From Garcia nutans (taxonomy: Eukaryota > Streptophyta > Magnoliopsida > Malpighiales > Euphorbiaceae): a stretch of DNA of 64,000 bases. Every line of letters begins with the position of its first letter. Position 1 is the first letter of the stretch. Below are positions 39,901-47,989 of this stretch, one piece after another. The translations under genes were made by a program, and so were the position numbers. The notes under the pieces are model-generated. The model searched no databases, had not been told where the DNA came from, and saw only the letters and a list, made by a program, of their open reading frames with translations. The stretch lies in the NCBI GenBank assembly GCA_947685225.1, contig CANTUV010000056.1, positions 384,501-448,500 on the forward strand, given 5' to 3'.

Positions 39901-40086
39901 GTTAATAGAGCCTGATTATTCATGATCCTAATCAGTTTTATATATTATTATTCAAGGAAACAGAAGGGTGCAATAGCTTACTTATCCTCCATTTATCGAT
40001 TAACAAAAACAATCAACATAAAAATCGAAATTAACAGTTAAAAAAATGAAATGAAATGAAAAATAACTTACGTGAGCTTCGAACAT
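1..40086 (-). CDS. VPS13: VPS13-type bridge-like lipid transfer protein, 49 exons seen, 3' partial
   Basis: VPS13 family proteins are long rod-like bridges that move glycerolipids between membranes at organelle contact sites. The frame starts at the ATG at 40086-40084 and was joined through 49 exons with GT..AG introns; the exons sum to 9171 bases, a multiple of three, and reading is open to base 1. Domains in order: Chorein-N (residues about 1-200), repeated beta-groove segments, a PH domain (about 915-1017), a VPS62/DUF946-like region (about 1930-2400), an SHR-BD/C2-like region (about 2570-2730) and a DysF-like segment (about 2960-3000). This PH plus DUF946 order fits the plant VPS13M1/M2 type, which is about 4,100-4,200 residues, so roughly a quarter (the C-terminus) lies outside the window. 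No stop or frameshift was seen. Exact paralogue assignment is uncertain. Introns make up most of the 40 kb, with two holding copia elements. Confidence 0.93.
3057..5456 (-). CDS. VPS13: VPS13 exons 41-45: C2-like and SHR-BD entry region
   Basis: Exons about 5298-5456, 5042-5205, 3709-3889, 3358-3627 and 3057-3263. The last two encode a conserved segment (VTIENELGCDIYLKRV, then VVVKILEAKGLPIIDDGSSH), the beginning of the SHR-BD/VAB region with a C2-like element. The exon 41 donor is the least certain junction: the in-frame choice ends at ATG (5298), with donor GTTCGT. Intron 42 (3890-5041) contains an RTE LINE; its flanking exons join cleanly as EPFDGIFK plus FETYD, so the insertion does not touch coding sequence. 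Confidence 0.88.
3936..5020 (-). mobile_element. RTE-clade non-LTR retrotransposon (LINE), 5'-truncated, with (TTG)n tail
   Basis: Read on the minus strand, the element ends in a TTG repeat (3936-3965). It contains the 3' part of a reverse transcriptase with a catalytic FADD box (CMLFADDIILIDE), preceded by PITTGLHQGSAMSPYLFTLV and followed by the RTE-type C-terminal segment (MLRWMCGHTRLDKI). The frame runs about 4053-5020 with no stop; above about 5020 it merges into host intron and exon 42. The finger part of RT and the endonuclease are missing, the usual 5' truncation of LINEs. It lies within intron 42 of the VPS13 gene in the same orientation. I could not define a target-site duplication, so the 5' edge is approximate. 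Confidence 0.88.
4053..5020 (-). CDS. LINE reverse transcriptase C-terminal fragment
   Basis: This uninterrupted reading frame of about 320 codons encodes the palm and thumb of an RTE-type reverse transcriptase, with the FADD catalytic pair near the middle of its N-terminal half. The protein would lack the apurinic endonuclease and the N-terminal RT motifs, so it cannot mobilise itself. The absence of stops over almost 1 kb suggests a younger insertion than the two other RTE fragments in this gene. It is not a host gene. Confidence 0.8.
5672..9360 (-). CDS. VPS13: VPS13 exons 36-40: VPS62/DUF946-like insert
   Basis: Exons 9257-9360, 7852-8147, 7621-7705, 6097-6801 (705 bp) and 5672-5990. The sequence repeats a WxPxAPxGYxxLGxxV-type motif at least four times (FWRPQAPSNYVILGDCV, LWIPIAPAGYMALGCVV, IWRPIARPGYAMLGDCI, FWYPVAPPGHASLGCVV). 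This is the signature of the plant VPS62/DUF946 family, here embedded in VPS13; its biochemical role is not established. Introns 9361-11182 (1822 bp), 8148-9256 (1109 bp, with an old RTE fragment) and 6802-7620 (819 bp) contain no recognised gene. Confidence 0.9.
8529..8705 (-). mobile_element. Degenerate RTE LINE 3'-end fragment
   Basis: The stretch AATCTTAATCCCAAAATTA followed by GATTGGCTATAGGGATTC mirrors the RTE 3' end at 3966-4008 (CCTTAATCCCAAACAAGTT, GTCGGCTGTATGGATTC). Further on, a segment like GGTCTACCTCTTC resembles the RTE RT C-terminus near 4160-4200. It is diverged, has no open frame and lies in intron 36 of VPS13 in the sense orientation. Confidence 0.55.
11183..14901 (-). CDS. 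VPS13: VPS13 exons 30-35: central groove segment
   Basis: Exons 14717-14901, 14405-14513, 14164-14307, 12864-13136, 12063-12737 (675 bp) and 11183-11398. The first exon begins IMEYFMELATP and includes LDTPIIVVPKNSTS, a recognisable VPS13 core motif. The long exon at 12063-12737 carries QPRVLAVPDFLLAVGEFFVP, also conserved in the family. Intron 32 (13137-14163) contains an old RTE fragment, intron 31 (14308-14404) an AT dinucleotide run (about 14375-14396), and intron 34 (11399-12062) only AT-rich sequence. Confidence 0.9.
13739..14060 (-). mobile_element. Degenerate RTE LINE 3'-end fragment
   Basis: This intronic stretch begins with an RTE-like 3' end (AATCATAATCCTAAAATTA, GAATCGGCTACATGAA) and continues into sequence resembling the RTE coding end, such as CACATGTACAAACCATCTTA, which parallels ACATGCCCATACCATCTAAG at 4250-4270. 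It is longer than the fragment at 8.5 kb but also decayed. It lies within intron 32 of VPS13, sense to the host gene. Confidence 0.5.
15078..15242 (+). repeat. 5' LTR of copia element 1
   Basis: 165 bp, begins TGTAAAAGTGAGG and ends AGAAATTACA. It lacks about 30 bp that is present in the 3' LTR (around 18870-18900) and differs by roughly ten substitutions. It contains a TATA-like TTGTATAAATAT near its 3' half, the likely retroelement promoter. Confidence 0.93.
15243..15254 (+). other. Primer binding site of copia element 1
   Basis: TAGTATCAGAGC directly abuts the 5' LTR and differs by one base from TGGTATCAGAGC, the complement of the initiator tRNA-Met 3' end used by most plant copia elements. 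Confidence 0.85.
15850..16772 (+). pseudogene. Copia element 1 gag (frameshifted)
   Basis: The gag frame starts at ATG 15850 (MAEDKNEIKS) and shows the copia pattern, including NYFDWSKTIRLYLRS. A frameshift near 16254 moves it to a second frame (MDFKKIYEELNMLP...), a stop lies at about 16460, and the frame re-opens at 16557 with a CCHC zinc knuckle, CHYCHKPRHMKRNC, at about 16602-16643. The zinc knuckle is the RNA-packaging motif of the nucleocapsid part. Confidence 0.88.
16735..18267 (+). pseudogene. Copia element 1 pol: protease, integrase, truncated RT
   Basis: This frame starts with an aspartic protease site (VIDSGAIYHMTG), then the GAG-pre-integrase HCRLGHPS region and an integrase core with its three acidic residues in HSDVQGP, RSDNTKEY and NGVAERKN. 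At about 17840 the protein jumps from INRMLSTVLN (integrase C-terminal side) straight to IITGSDTSGIS, which in intact elements follows the catalytic YVDD box. Thus the first two thirds of RT are gone in an in-frame fusion. Near 18180 the frame shifts again and stops at 18267. Confidence 0.92.
18325..18807 (+). pseudogene. Copia element 1 RNase H remnant
   Basis: In two frames broken by stops, the sequence shows FTDADWAGCKVDRRSTSRYC, then VVSRSSTESEYRAIAQSTCE and CDNQAAIHIASNPVYHERTK, the order of RNase H motifs in copia elements. The frame ends just before the polypurine tract with IYAPA and a stop, the usual end of copia pol. Confidence 0.85.
18815..19009 (+). repeat. 3' LTR of copia element 1
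   Basis: 195 bp, begins TGTTAAAGTGAGG and ends AGAAATTACA, followed by the CTTAA target duplication at 19010-19014. It retains about 30 bp absent from the 5' copy. Confidence 0.93.
20372..21802 (-). CDS. VPS13: VPS13 exons 26-29: VPS13 middle region
   Basis: Exons 21329-21802 (474 bp), 20918-21238, 20567-20698 and 20372-20485. They encode the region after the PH domain, with an acidic, serine-rich linker (DDDDAFTDALPDFSSDSGFY) between beta-rich segments and a well-conserved stretch containing CWSWLCDIRNPGLESLIKF. These exons sit as an island between the two intron-borne copia elements: intron 25 (21803-28256) lies upstream in the gene and intron 29 (14902-20371) downstream. Junction phases are all zero. 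Confidence 0.9.
22706..22909 (+). repeat. 5' LTR of copia element 2
   Basis: 204 bp, starts TGTTGAGGTATCTTG and ends TCCTACTTTCA. It contains a duplicated GTATAATTGAGTAT segment not doubled in the 3' LTR, so the copies differ by this and scattered substitutions. Confidence 0.93.
22912..22923 (+). other. Primer binding site of copia element 2
   Basis: TGGTATTAGAGC lies two bases after the 5' LTR, one mismatch from the canonical tRNA-Met-type copia primer site. Confidence 0.85.
23426..24190 (+). pseudogene. Copia element 2 gag (broken)
   Basis: The gag begins MAKASEENSGS and meets a stop within about 15 codons. Further on, KLEDCKNYISWTASIELWFI and WIKIDAQLCTILRHSQDPRL are typical of copia gag (UBN2-like), followed by a zinc-knuckle remnant CTYCDKGSHTLENC near 24155-24190. 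At least three frameshifts or stops interrupt it. Confidence 0.85.
24380..27556 (+). pseudogene. Copia element 2 pol (broken)
   Basis: The order is protease (LDSGASRHISSN, about 24437), GAG-pre-integrase, integrase (VHSDIWSPS, LQSDNVKEY, NEIAERKNRHL), then RT (QLDVKNAFLHGKLAKEV, SLYGLKQSPRARF) and RNase H (DADRTGSPSDRRSTPGYC). The catalytic box reads YVGDI at about 26655-26669 where copia elements have YVDDI, so the first catalytic aspartate is lost. A 28-bp unit repeated three times (26315-26398) shifts the frame inside RT. Confidence 0.9.
26315..26398 (+). repeat. 28-bp triplication inside copia 2 RT
   Basis: Three head-to-tail copies of a unit beginning TGCACCACTG (starts 26315, 26343, 26371), nearly identical. 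Because 28 is not a multiple of three, each extra copy shifts the RT frame. Confidence 0.95.
27563..27754 (+). repeat. 3' LTR of copia element 2
   Basis: 192 bp, starts TGTTGAATATCTAGC and ends TCCTACTTTCA, flanked by TATAT. Confidence 0.93.
28257..28873 (-). CDS. VPS13: VPS13 exons 23-25: pleckstrin homology domain
   Basis: Exons 28775-28873, 28552-28692 and 28257-28325. The encoded segment has TWILEFRNEEEKTIWFKGLI, which looks like the C-terminal strand and helix of a PH domain, followed by ADLVINGVLVETKFCIYG and a short acidic exon. A PH domain near residue 950 is a hallmark of plant VPS13M proteins and is thought to give phosphoinositide or membrane targeting. The upstream intron 28874-29894 (1021 bp) holds no recognised gene. 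The downstream intron 21803-28256 is the largest of the gene and holds the second copia element inside a MITE-like repeat. Confidence 0.75.
29895..35827 (-). CDS. VPS13: VPS13 exons 9-22: N-terminal half of the lipid groove
   Basis: Exons: 35726-35827, 35409-35609, 34958-35118, 34525-34683, 33552-33644, 33067-33418, 32694-32807, 32424-32519, 32281-32348, 31608-31728, 31041-31262, 30357-30584, 30168-30277 and 29895-29991. They encode the VPS13 segment after Chorein-N, including a charged helical stretch (SLKSKEEAERRRLKKKSW) and the LERLAVYHDS motif typical of the family. All junctions keep frame. Introns over 300 bp without recognised genes: 33645-34524, 35119-35408, 31729-32280 and 30585-31040. 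Intron 8 (35828-36196) contains an in-frame exon-like segment that is reported separately. Confidence 0.88.
36197..40086 (-). CDS. VPS13: VPS13 exons 1-8: Chorein N-terminal domain
   Basis: Exons read as 40072-40086, 39228-39309, 38853-38956, 37836-37931, 37689-37736, 37165-37215, 36508-36611 and 36197-36314. The first exon is only 15 bases (MFEAH). The following residues (VLHLLRRYLGEYVHGL, then VPWKSLGKEPVIVLIDRVF) are the canonical Chorein-N pattern that caps the lipid groove and binds the donor-membrane side in this family. Exon 7 carries GNLKISISNVHVRLEDEF, a strongly conserved family signature. Introns of note: 39310-40071 (762 bp), 37932-38852 (921 bp) and 36612-37164 hold no recognisable gene; 38957-39227 contains a 27-bp tandem repeat. 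Confidence 0.92.
39121..39201. repeat. 27-bp tandem repeat, three copies, VPS13 intron 2
   Basis: The unit starts CAACTTAGCYCAAAGTCAC. The first two copies differ by one base; the third is more diverged at its end. It lies between exons 3 and 2 of the VPS13 gene and does not affect the coding frame. Confidence 0.9.
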
Positions 40087-42275
40087 GGTGACTGATCATC
40101 AAGTTGAAAAATCTGTTAACGGATTAACGATGATTGATATAGAAGAACTGCCATTGAAGAGCCGCAAATAGTTTATTAGATTTTCTGGTTGAAGTTAGGG
40201 TTTGTCAAAGCTCGAAATCCTTTTTGTTGTTGCTTTGATCTGCACAGAGAGAAAACGGCCAAAAGAAGCGGACGGTTTGAAGAAATGACAGGAATGGAGG
40301 AGAATAAGAAAATATTGGTTGTCCCTTGCAAATGTTGCCGTGGACTAGCATCACGTAAAGGCACTTGTTCCATGTGTTAAATTGCATCACTAACATGGTA
40401 AATTAAAAATTTTCATTCCTTTTTTTCTATTCGGAAAAAATCTTTCAAATTTTTAAATTATATTTTTTTTTTGGAATAAAATATAAATTCAAATACAATT
40501 TTGAAAAAAAAATTATCTACTTTTTTCAATTTTCTAAAAAATAGTCGAAATTTTTATTTAGAAAGAAATCAATACAGCAATAAAATAAGACACATTTTCC
40601 TTTTTCTTGTTATAAATATTTTTTTACAATAAATTTAATTATTTTTAATATAACTAGTTACATATTCGTATAATTTTTAATTTTTTATTCAGTTGTATTT
40701 CTTAAAAATATTTTTTTAATTTAACTCTAAAAGAACTCTAAAACTAATTTATAGTTCTTTAGAATATTTAACAGGTACAAAACATTATTAGACATGTATT
40801 TTCACTAATGAATTACTAGTTAATGACAAAAAAAAATTAAATAAAAGAGTTCTTAGTTCAATGATGTAGTTTTCAATATTACCGTGAATCACCACCTAAA
40901 AAATCTCAATCCTTCCAAAATTTTTATATTGTTAATACAAAAAAAATATTTATAAAGTAAAATTTATTATTTATCTATGTACCCTTTCAATACATAAATT
41001 AAACTTTAGCTCCTCATTTTTTATTGAAAAGGAATTTTCACTATTATTCACTTGACTTTTATATGAAATTACATATATTTATTCGTACATATAATTGTGT
41101 ATGATATGTTTTTTCATATTTCATTACAAATTTAAAAATTATGGTTAAATGTATAAAATTAATATCATTATGGTTTATTAACATATGTAATTTATGCATT
41201 TTTTGCCATTTCTTTTTTTTTAATTCATATTTGCCATTTCTTTTTTTATGCTAATTTTGCCATTTCTTCTTAAAGAACCTTGAGCGTGGACCGACTAATT
41301 GTGGCCCCGATATTAATTTTGGAGAGCCAGGCCTAGAGCCCAAAAGCCCTGTCACTGGAGCTCTTTTTGTTTTAAATATATAATAAAGATAATCATGTAC
41401 AGCATATCATAGTGTAGGAAATTTACGACTCGGCTAATCTTCATCTAGAAAAATAATTAATTTGCGCGTCATCAGATCTTACATCATTATGAGTCGAGCT
41501 TACTAGTTATATATGTACTAGATTACTACTCAAGCATTCGATTCAACTTCCATATTCCGACAACACAAATACGACGCCGTTAAGGTCTATTTTTTCAACC
41601 GACCACCGGAGCAAGCGGTTGAAATCCTAAAAGAAACCAGTTGCTGGAGCTTCAAGAATTAATAATGGTGGTGTGTGGCCCCTCTGAAAAAAGCCTTCAG
41701 CTTTATCTGATTGCGAAGTTTTTGCCATTTTATTCATAGCTTGAAAGTTAACACTACCAACCCTGAAAACCCACCACTCCGAAGGTCTTGTAAACACTTT
41801 TTTTGCTTCTTCCTTTTTTCTTTTTTTCTTGTATGAGATTTTGTCATTCAGTGTTTGGATTCTCTCTGCTTCTCAATTAATCTCTGTTTTTTGGTTGATT
41901 GTTGCAGATATGAAAGTTACTTGTCTTTGTACTCCATAAAGAAACTCTTTTAGGAAGATCACAATAAGGTTAAGTTGTACAATGCTAGTAAAAGTTTCGA
42001 ACTTTAGCGTATAATGTAATCTTTGGTTTGATGTAATAAGATAAGCAACCCACTATAGAGCTTAAAGATCTATTAATTGCTTCAGGGTCTTACATAGATA
42101 TCTTTCTCTGGTTTAAATGTGTTATCAATTGAAATGGTTATGGCCAAGTTGAAGATTATCACAGAACATGTACAAATGGAATTCAACAATTCAAAAGGCA
42201 AGCTGCATTGTTATGTTTTTTGTTTCTTTTTAAAGTTGCTATGAGGAAAAATGTGATTCGTTGGCGTAAGGAAGG
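40087..42275. other. Intergenic spacer and 5' regions of two divergent genes
   Basis: This AT-rich stretch separates the VPS13 start codon (40086, minus) from the galactosyltransferase start (42276, plus). The first 200 bp are probably the VPS13 leader. Around 41780-41910 a GTCTTGTAAAC..TTGTTGCAG pair looks like an intron in the leader of the plus-strand gene. No further coding sequence was recognised. Confidence 0.5.
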
Positions 42276-45200
42276 ATGAAAATTTTCAAGATAGCTTCAT
42301 CTTTGTTCAGAATGAAGAAATGGTCTGGTGGCATGGTGATTATAGCTCTTGCTGTAATCTTAACTTTCAGCTATAGCCTAATGGGAACTCAGCCACAGAA
42401 GAGGCAGTCAGCTAATGATTTTTTCAGAAATCATCCAGCTAATGATTCTTATTTGAAGGACACTGATCGTGTGAGACCTCCTCAGATGGAGTCAAAGAAA
42501 GCAACAAAATCATCAAAGAAGCTGCATTTTATAAATGTCGAGGGACTTAATGACCTGTATGCTCCAAACAACATTTCCAAGGAAGACTCAAAGGCCTTGC
42601 TTGTATGGAGTCAAATGCGTTTGTTGTTGTCCAGATCTGATGCTTTGCCTGAAACAGCTCAAGGGATTAAAGAGGCTTCCATAGCATGGAAAGCTTATTG
42701 TCCATGATTGAGGAACATAAAGCTATGAAGTCCAAAACCATTGACAAACTAGAGGATAAAAACTGCTCTTACTCTGTAAGTACTATTTATACTACAACAT
42801 CAAGCAATGGAACCATTCTTGAAATCCCTTGTGGTCTAGATGAAGATTCATTAATTACCATAGTTGGCATTCCTGATGGGCACAACGGAAGCTTTCAAAT
42901 TGAACTTGAAGGCTCCCAAATTTCAGGGGAGCAAAACCCTCCCATTATCTTGCATTTTAAAGTAAGCCTGCCTGGAGACAATATGACAGAAGAGCTTTTT
43001 ATTCTCCAGAATACATGGACTAATGAAGATGGTTGGGGCAAAGAAGAAAGATGTCCTGGACAAGGATCTGCTAACAATCCAAAGTCAAAAGGTAGAAATC
43101 ATTACAATTCTCTTAGGCACTATATGCATTACAGGAAAAGGTTCAAACCGTGTGTCTTGCACCAGTTTGACTCCTGCACTGTGATGGTTATTGTTATGTT
43201 GCATCTTACACCAGTTCAGCCATGCAAATTTTAAATTGTTTATAATTGAAAAGAGAGTGGGAAAGAGAGACACGGAAGGGGAGGAGAAAAAGCTAGGAAC
43301 TTTTTTATTTCATTTTTTCTTTTTTAATTTGGTTGCAAAGGGGGATCGAAAGTCCTTTTCTTATCTCATTTAATAGTTTATTACAAGAGCATTGCTGCAA
43401 TTTTCTAAAGAGCGCCTCTCTTTGTGCTCATGATTGATGCGTAGATTTTATTGTTGACTCAGGCTGACTCATCAAAAGAACTGACAGAGGAAAGTATTAT
43501 CTTGTTTGAAGGACAATATGTTTTCTCATATATCTATTCTCGCTAGTCGATTTGCATCATACATTACTTTTTATTTCTAATATTAATCCATCTTGCAACT
43601 TATCCTAATGCCTTTTATCATCTTTTGTTTTTCCTGCCTGGACGAAGAGATTCTTAAAATTAATAATCTAACCTATTGGTTAACATTACAGTTGATGGAC
43701 TTGTTCTTTGCAATGAACAAATTGTCAGAAGCACTGTAGAAGAGAATCAAAATGTAAGTCATCCTATTAGTGACGCATTAGCCAATGTTTCCCAAGGAAG
43801 TGCTCATGCAAGTGCTAATTTCCCATTTGCTGAAGGGAATCCTTTCACTGCTACATTATGGGTTGGTATAGAGGGATTCCACACGACTGTGAATGGAAGG
43901 CATGAAATTTCTTTTGCATATAGGGAGGTAAGGTATGAATTTCTCAACAATTATAAATTGGAATAAAGAGTTGGCTAATACTTTGAAGGCAATACCATTT
44001 TGATAAGACTGAACACTCCCACCCAATCCTTGGGTGGACTTTATGGAAATACAGAACTTGAACCATGGGCAGTTAGCAGAGTCAAAGTGAATGGTGGTTT
44101 GGATATCTTATCTGTCTTAGCCAAAAAGCTGCCCATCTCTGAAGATCATGATTTAGTTGTTGATGTTGACCTCCTCAAAGCCCCAGCAGTAAGAAGGAAA
44201 TGACTAGCAATGTTGGTTGGTGTTTTCTCCACTGGAAATAATTTTGAGCGTCGTATGCCACTCAGGAGGTCTTGGATGCAGTACGAAGCTGTACGTTCAG
44301 GGGATGTGGCTGTCCGATTTTTCATTGGCCTTGTAAGTGATTTGTTGTAGGTTAAGACATATGTTGATAGTCTCTCATGCTCTTCTGTGTGCTGCAAGTT
44401 CAGATTTCATATAGCTACAGTTGACATACATAATTTTATCATTGAATTTTTCATGAGACTGCTATTTTATCGTTGAATTTTTCATGAGACTGCTGATCTT
44501 GGAAGGCCTGTAGAGAGCAAGCTGACCCCAAACTTGACTCAATTTTGGTGAAACTTTTTTGTAAAGAAATAATACTCCAGAAATTGCTGTGTAATTCTGC
44601 TACTTATCATTTCCCTGATCAGAAAATTGTTTAGTAACTAATTTTGATATTTTTCATGCCTGCAGAACAAGAACAGTCAAGTCAATTATGAGTTGTGGAA
44701 AGAAGCCCAAGCATATGGAGATATACAATTGATGCCTTTTGTTGATAATTACAGTATGATAAGTTTGAAAACAATTGCAATCTGTATTATGGGGGTATAG
44801 ACTATAGTAAAATTTTAAGCCATTTATTTGATTTTCCAAACTCATTTACTTGCATTTTTATAACCTTTTCTTTTGTCAATATGCAGACCAAAATTCTCCA
44901 TGCTAAATATATCATGAAAACAGATGATGCTTTTGCTAGGATTGATGAAGTTCTTACTAGTCTCAAGGGAAAGGCTTCTAACAGATTATTGTATGGTCTT
45001 ATATCCTACGACTCATCTCCTCATAGGGATAAGGATAGCAAGTGGTATATCAGTGATGAGGTAACCGTAATCCTAGATTCATAGCAAAGGGGCACATTGG
45101 TGACATTTCCTTTTTTGTGTTTTAGTTCTTTCTTGCCCCACTAGCATTACAGTTTACTCTGATAAGGACTCCTTTGTGTAGGAATGGCCTCATTCTTCAT

Positions 45201-45946
45201 ATCCACCATGGGCTCATGGCCCGGGATATATCATCTCTTGAGATATTGCAAAATTTATTTCTCAAGGTCACCAAGAAAGAGATCTCAAGGTATCACCTAC
45301 TGGGAAGAAGCTCTCATATCTTTAGTGCTCGATTGTTTGATTTGTCCAAAACATGTCTTTTCTGCTCACTAATATGATTACACTATGCCATGGATAAGGG
45401 GAAGTCATGAGGAGAAGGTCTCAAGGATATTTTGATGAGTAAAATGATGACAAAATAAATTTATGTAACAAAATGAAGCCAACCTAGTTGGGAGTGTTAG
45501 AGAAAGATCCATTCTGAAGAAATTATTAAAATGACCGTTCCATATTAGCAGAAATCTTTAGTAAAATAGTTGAATATTATGTTTCAGCATGCTCTTTTTT
45601 GTGTTGCCAAGTCAAATCCACCAGACTGACTATACTGTTATTGATCGCATCTCTCTTCTTCTTCTTCATATTGACCGTAAAACTCTCTGTCAAATTGCTT
45701 TATTGTTAAACATATTTCTATGCTGCTTTTCTTTTCAGTTATTTAAATTAGAAGATGTTGAACTGGGCATATGGATTGAACAATTCAAGAAAAGTGGTCA
45801 AGAAGTACATTATGTAAACGACTGAGAGGTTTTACAATGCTGGGTGTGAATCAAATTATGTTCTTGCTCATTACCAAAGCCCAAGATTGGTATTATGTCT
45901 TTGGGAGAAGTTGCAGAAAGAGCACCGGCCAAATTGCTGCGAGTAA
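42276..45946 (+). pseudogene. GT31 galectin-domain beta-1,3-galactosyltransferase pseudogene
   Basis: Intact relatives are Golgi type II membrane enzymes (GALT/B3GALT group) that add beta-1,3-galactose to N-glycans or hydroxyproline. Seven exons can be read: 42276-43091, 43692-43927, 44055-44332, 44666-44794, 44887-45060, 45182-45289 and 45739-45946. The N-terminus has a membrane anchor (MVIIALAVILTFSYSLMG); exons 1-3 encode the galectin-like region and exons 3-7 the GT31 domain (SWMQYEAVRSGDVAVRFFIG, WAHGPGYIIS). Lesions: frameshift near 42691, a phase mismatch at the exon 2/3 junction, TGA at 44201-44203, TGA at 45239-45241, and a one-base insertion making TGA at 45823-45825. The usual TDDDAF motif reads TDDAF. 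Introns remain, so it is a decayed duplicate or allele, not a processed copy. Confidence 0.88.
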
Positions 45947-47157
45947 ATATCAACTTAATTGAGCATTTGAGTGTGACTTTCTTCAAAGACCAAGCTGAAG
46001 CTTAAAGCTTTTCATAAGCCAAGTAATAGCTTGACTGCAGTTCCCAAGTTAATTGATTTTCAGCTTATTCTTTGGTTCAGCCATGGTCATGAAGAATTTA
46101 TGCAAATTTTATCTTTTAACTTGCAGAGCTTTTGCATAAGATTGGTTCCCATTATTTGTTTGTTTCTCATTATTCACATCCATGTTCGTGGATGGAAATG
46201 AATTGTTTTGTAAATTCAGAATTTTTTTTGTTGGTTCAAGTTTGCAGGTATTCATTGGAATTCTTCAATATCCAACATGTCTTTACTAATGTAAGATCAT
46301 TGTATTACTTTGACGAATGTTTCCTAAAAAGACATTGGATTGTCGAACGACCAACCGCATTGAAAAGGACGGCATGTGTTAAAATGATAACTTGGGTCAA
46401 CAAAACGACAGGTCGTAGAAATGTATTCAATCTGTAAGTGTAGAGTCTAATACCTCAAATGCCCCTTTTATTGAAGCCTGTGTCTTTTTACCATAAGTAG
46501 AATTACCTTACAAGGAAACATACTATATTTAAGATAAATTAATCTTTTTAAAATATTTTTGAAAATAAAAGTAATAGTTTTTTAATTTTATAATTTATAA
46601 TAAAAATATAAATAGTATATTTTATATAATAATAAATTTATTATTTTAAATATAGCTTGTTATTTTAAATATAGCTAAAGTATAACAGTTATCGTAAGGA
46701 TAATGTATAAAAATAATATTAAATAAAACATAAATAAAAAATATTTAAAAGAATTTTAAATAGTTTAAGAATACAATTTTATTATAAACATTAAATATAA
46801 AATAATAATATTTCAGGAACTATTTGAATGAGTATTCTTTTAAATTACTGATGAATTATTTTTTTTCACTTTCATTATATTGATATCTAGCGTATTCTTT
46901 TAAATTTTATAAGATCGGGAAATAAATTTATTAAATTTGTAATTACAATTTCATAGATCCTAGAAATTAAATTTTTATTTGATTTTTATGGAAAAAATAA
47001 AATTTACTTAAAGATAAAAGATTAAAATTGGTATTTTATGTTAATCATTACCAACCATTATTGTATTTTTTAACTAATTAAAAAAATAAAAATAAATAAA
47101 AACTAGTTGTAAGCCTAGTTTATTTTATTAAAATATAAATAAAAAAAAATTATTTTA
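45947..47157. other. AT-rich intergenic stretch
   Basis: After the pseudogene stop the sequence becomes very AT-rich, with long A and T runs from about 46500 on. A short stretch near 46250-46440 is less AT-rich but shows no recognisable protein. No RNA gene or clear repeat was seen. Confidence 0.6.
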
Positions 47158-47943
47158 TGTTAGCCTAATTAAGTTTGGCTAACAACCACGTGGAAATGTC
47201 TATACATATGGCCTTCTACTTCCACTTCTAACACATTAAAGAGAGAAGTAAGAGTGAGAAAAAACTTGTGAGAAGTGTAAGCTAAAGTAAAATTGCTTTG
47301 ATGAGTTAAGTAGAAATTGAGAGATAATTATTTTAGGAGTGATAAAATAGTAAAGTTGTTTAACTTTTAGGGTGTTTGAAAAATACTTGAATGCCACTAT
47401 TTTGGGTTTATCTTAATTGCAAATTATCGTACCTCTAAAAAATTTTTCAGAGAAGCATCTCTCTTGTAATCTTGCTATTTTCAATAGTGAAAAAATATTT
47501 TTTAAAGTTTATCCCGTAGATATAGTCCAAAGTAAAAGGGTGAACCACGTTAAATCTGGTGTGCTATTTTGTCTAAATTTTATAGTTATTATCAAGGATA
47601 ATTATTTTTTTATATTGTGCCATTAATTATCCGAGTAAAATTCTGTTGAAGAATACTGAATTTTAAGCGGGACCGTATATAATCACTCCAGCCTTTTCTG
47701 AAAATTTTCTTGATATTTATTTTTAGTACAATATTTTATATACTATTTACTTGTATAATAGCAAGTAATTTGTGTGTTATTAACACACACTGCACAACAA
47801 AGGATATCAGAGCCTTTTAGTTTAAAGATATGAAGGCAAAGACAAGCAAAATGATAAACTTAAGTAGCAAAAATTACTACATTTGAAAATTTAGGATGAA
47901 AGATCTCCTATTTGTGATGAAAATATATTTATCGATGTTTAAC
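47158..47943 (+). mobile_element. Copia LTR retrotransposon remnant: LTR, primer site and start of gag
   Basis: An LTR-like block of about 642 bp (47158-47799, TGTTAGCC..ACAACA) contains the conserved copia leader-like words GTGAACCACGTTAAATCT. It is followed by GGATATCAGAGCC (47802-47814), close to the tRNA-Met primer site. A gag start follows at 47830 (MKAKTSKMINLSSKNYY), then a TGA at 47884-47886 where related elements have tryptophan, then KFRMKDLLFVMKIYL. Similarity stops near 47943, where a different repeat begins. No 3' LTR was found. Confidence 0.8.
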
Positions 47944-47989
47944 ATTACCAATCACTTTTATATTGCAACACAGTAAGTCGATTTTAAGT

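Noticed and set aside
40189..40380. Small plus-strand Cys-rich frame (CKCCRGLASRKGTCSMC) beside the VPS13 start
   Set aside because: Short, no known family, and it lies in the probable VPS13 leader; nothing supports translation.
47417..47626. Open frame of 69 codons
   Set aside because: It lies inside the copia LTR remnant and has no protein-like features.
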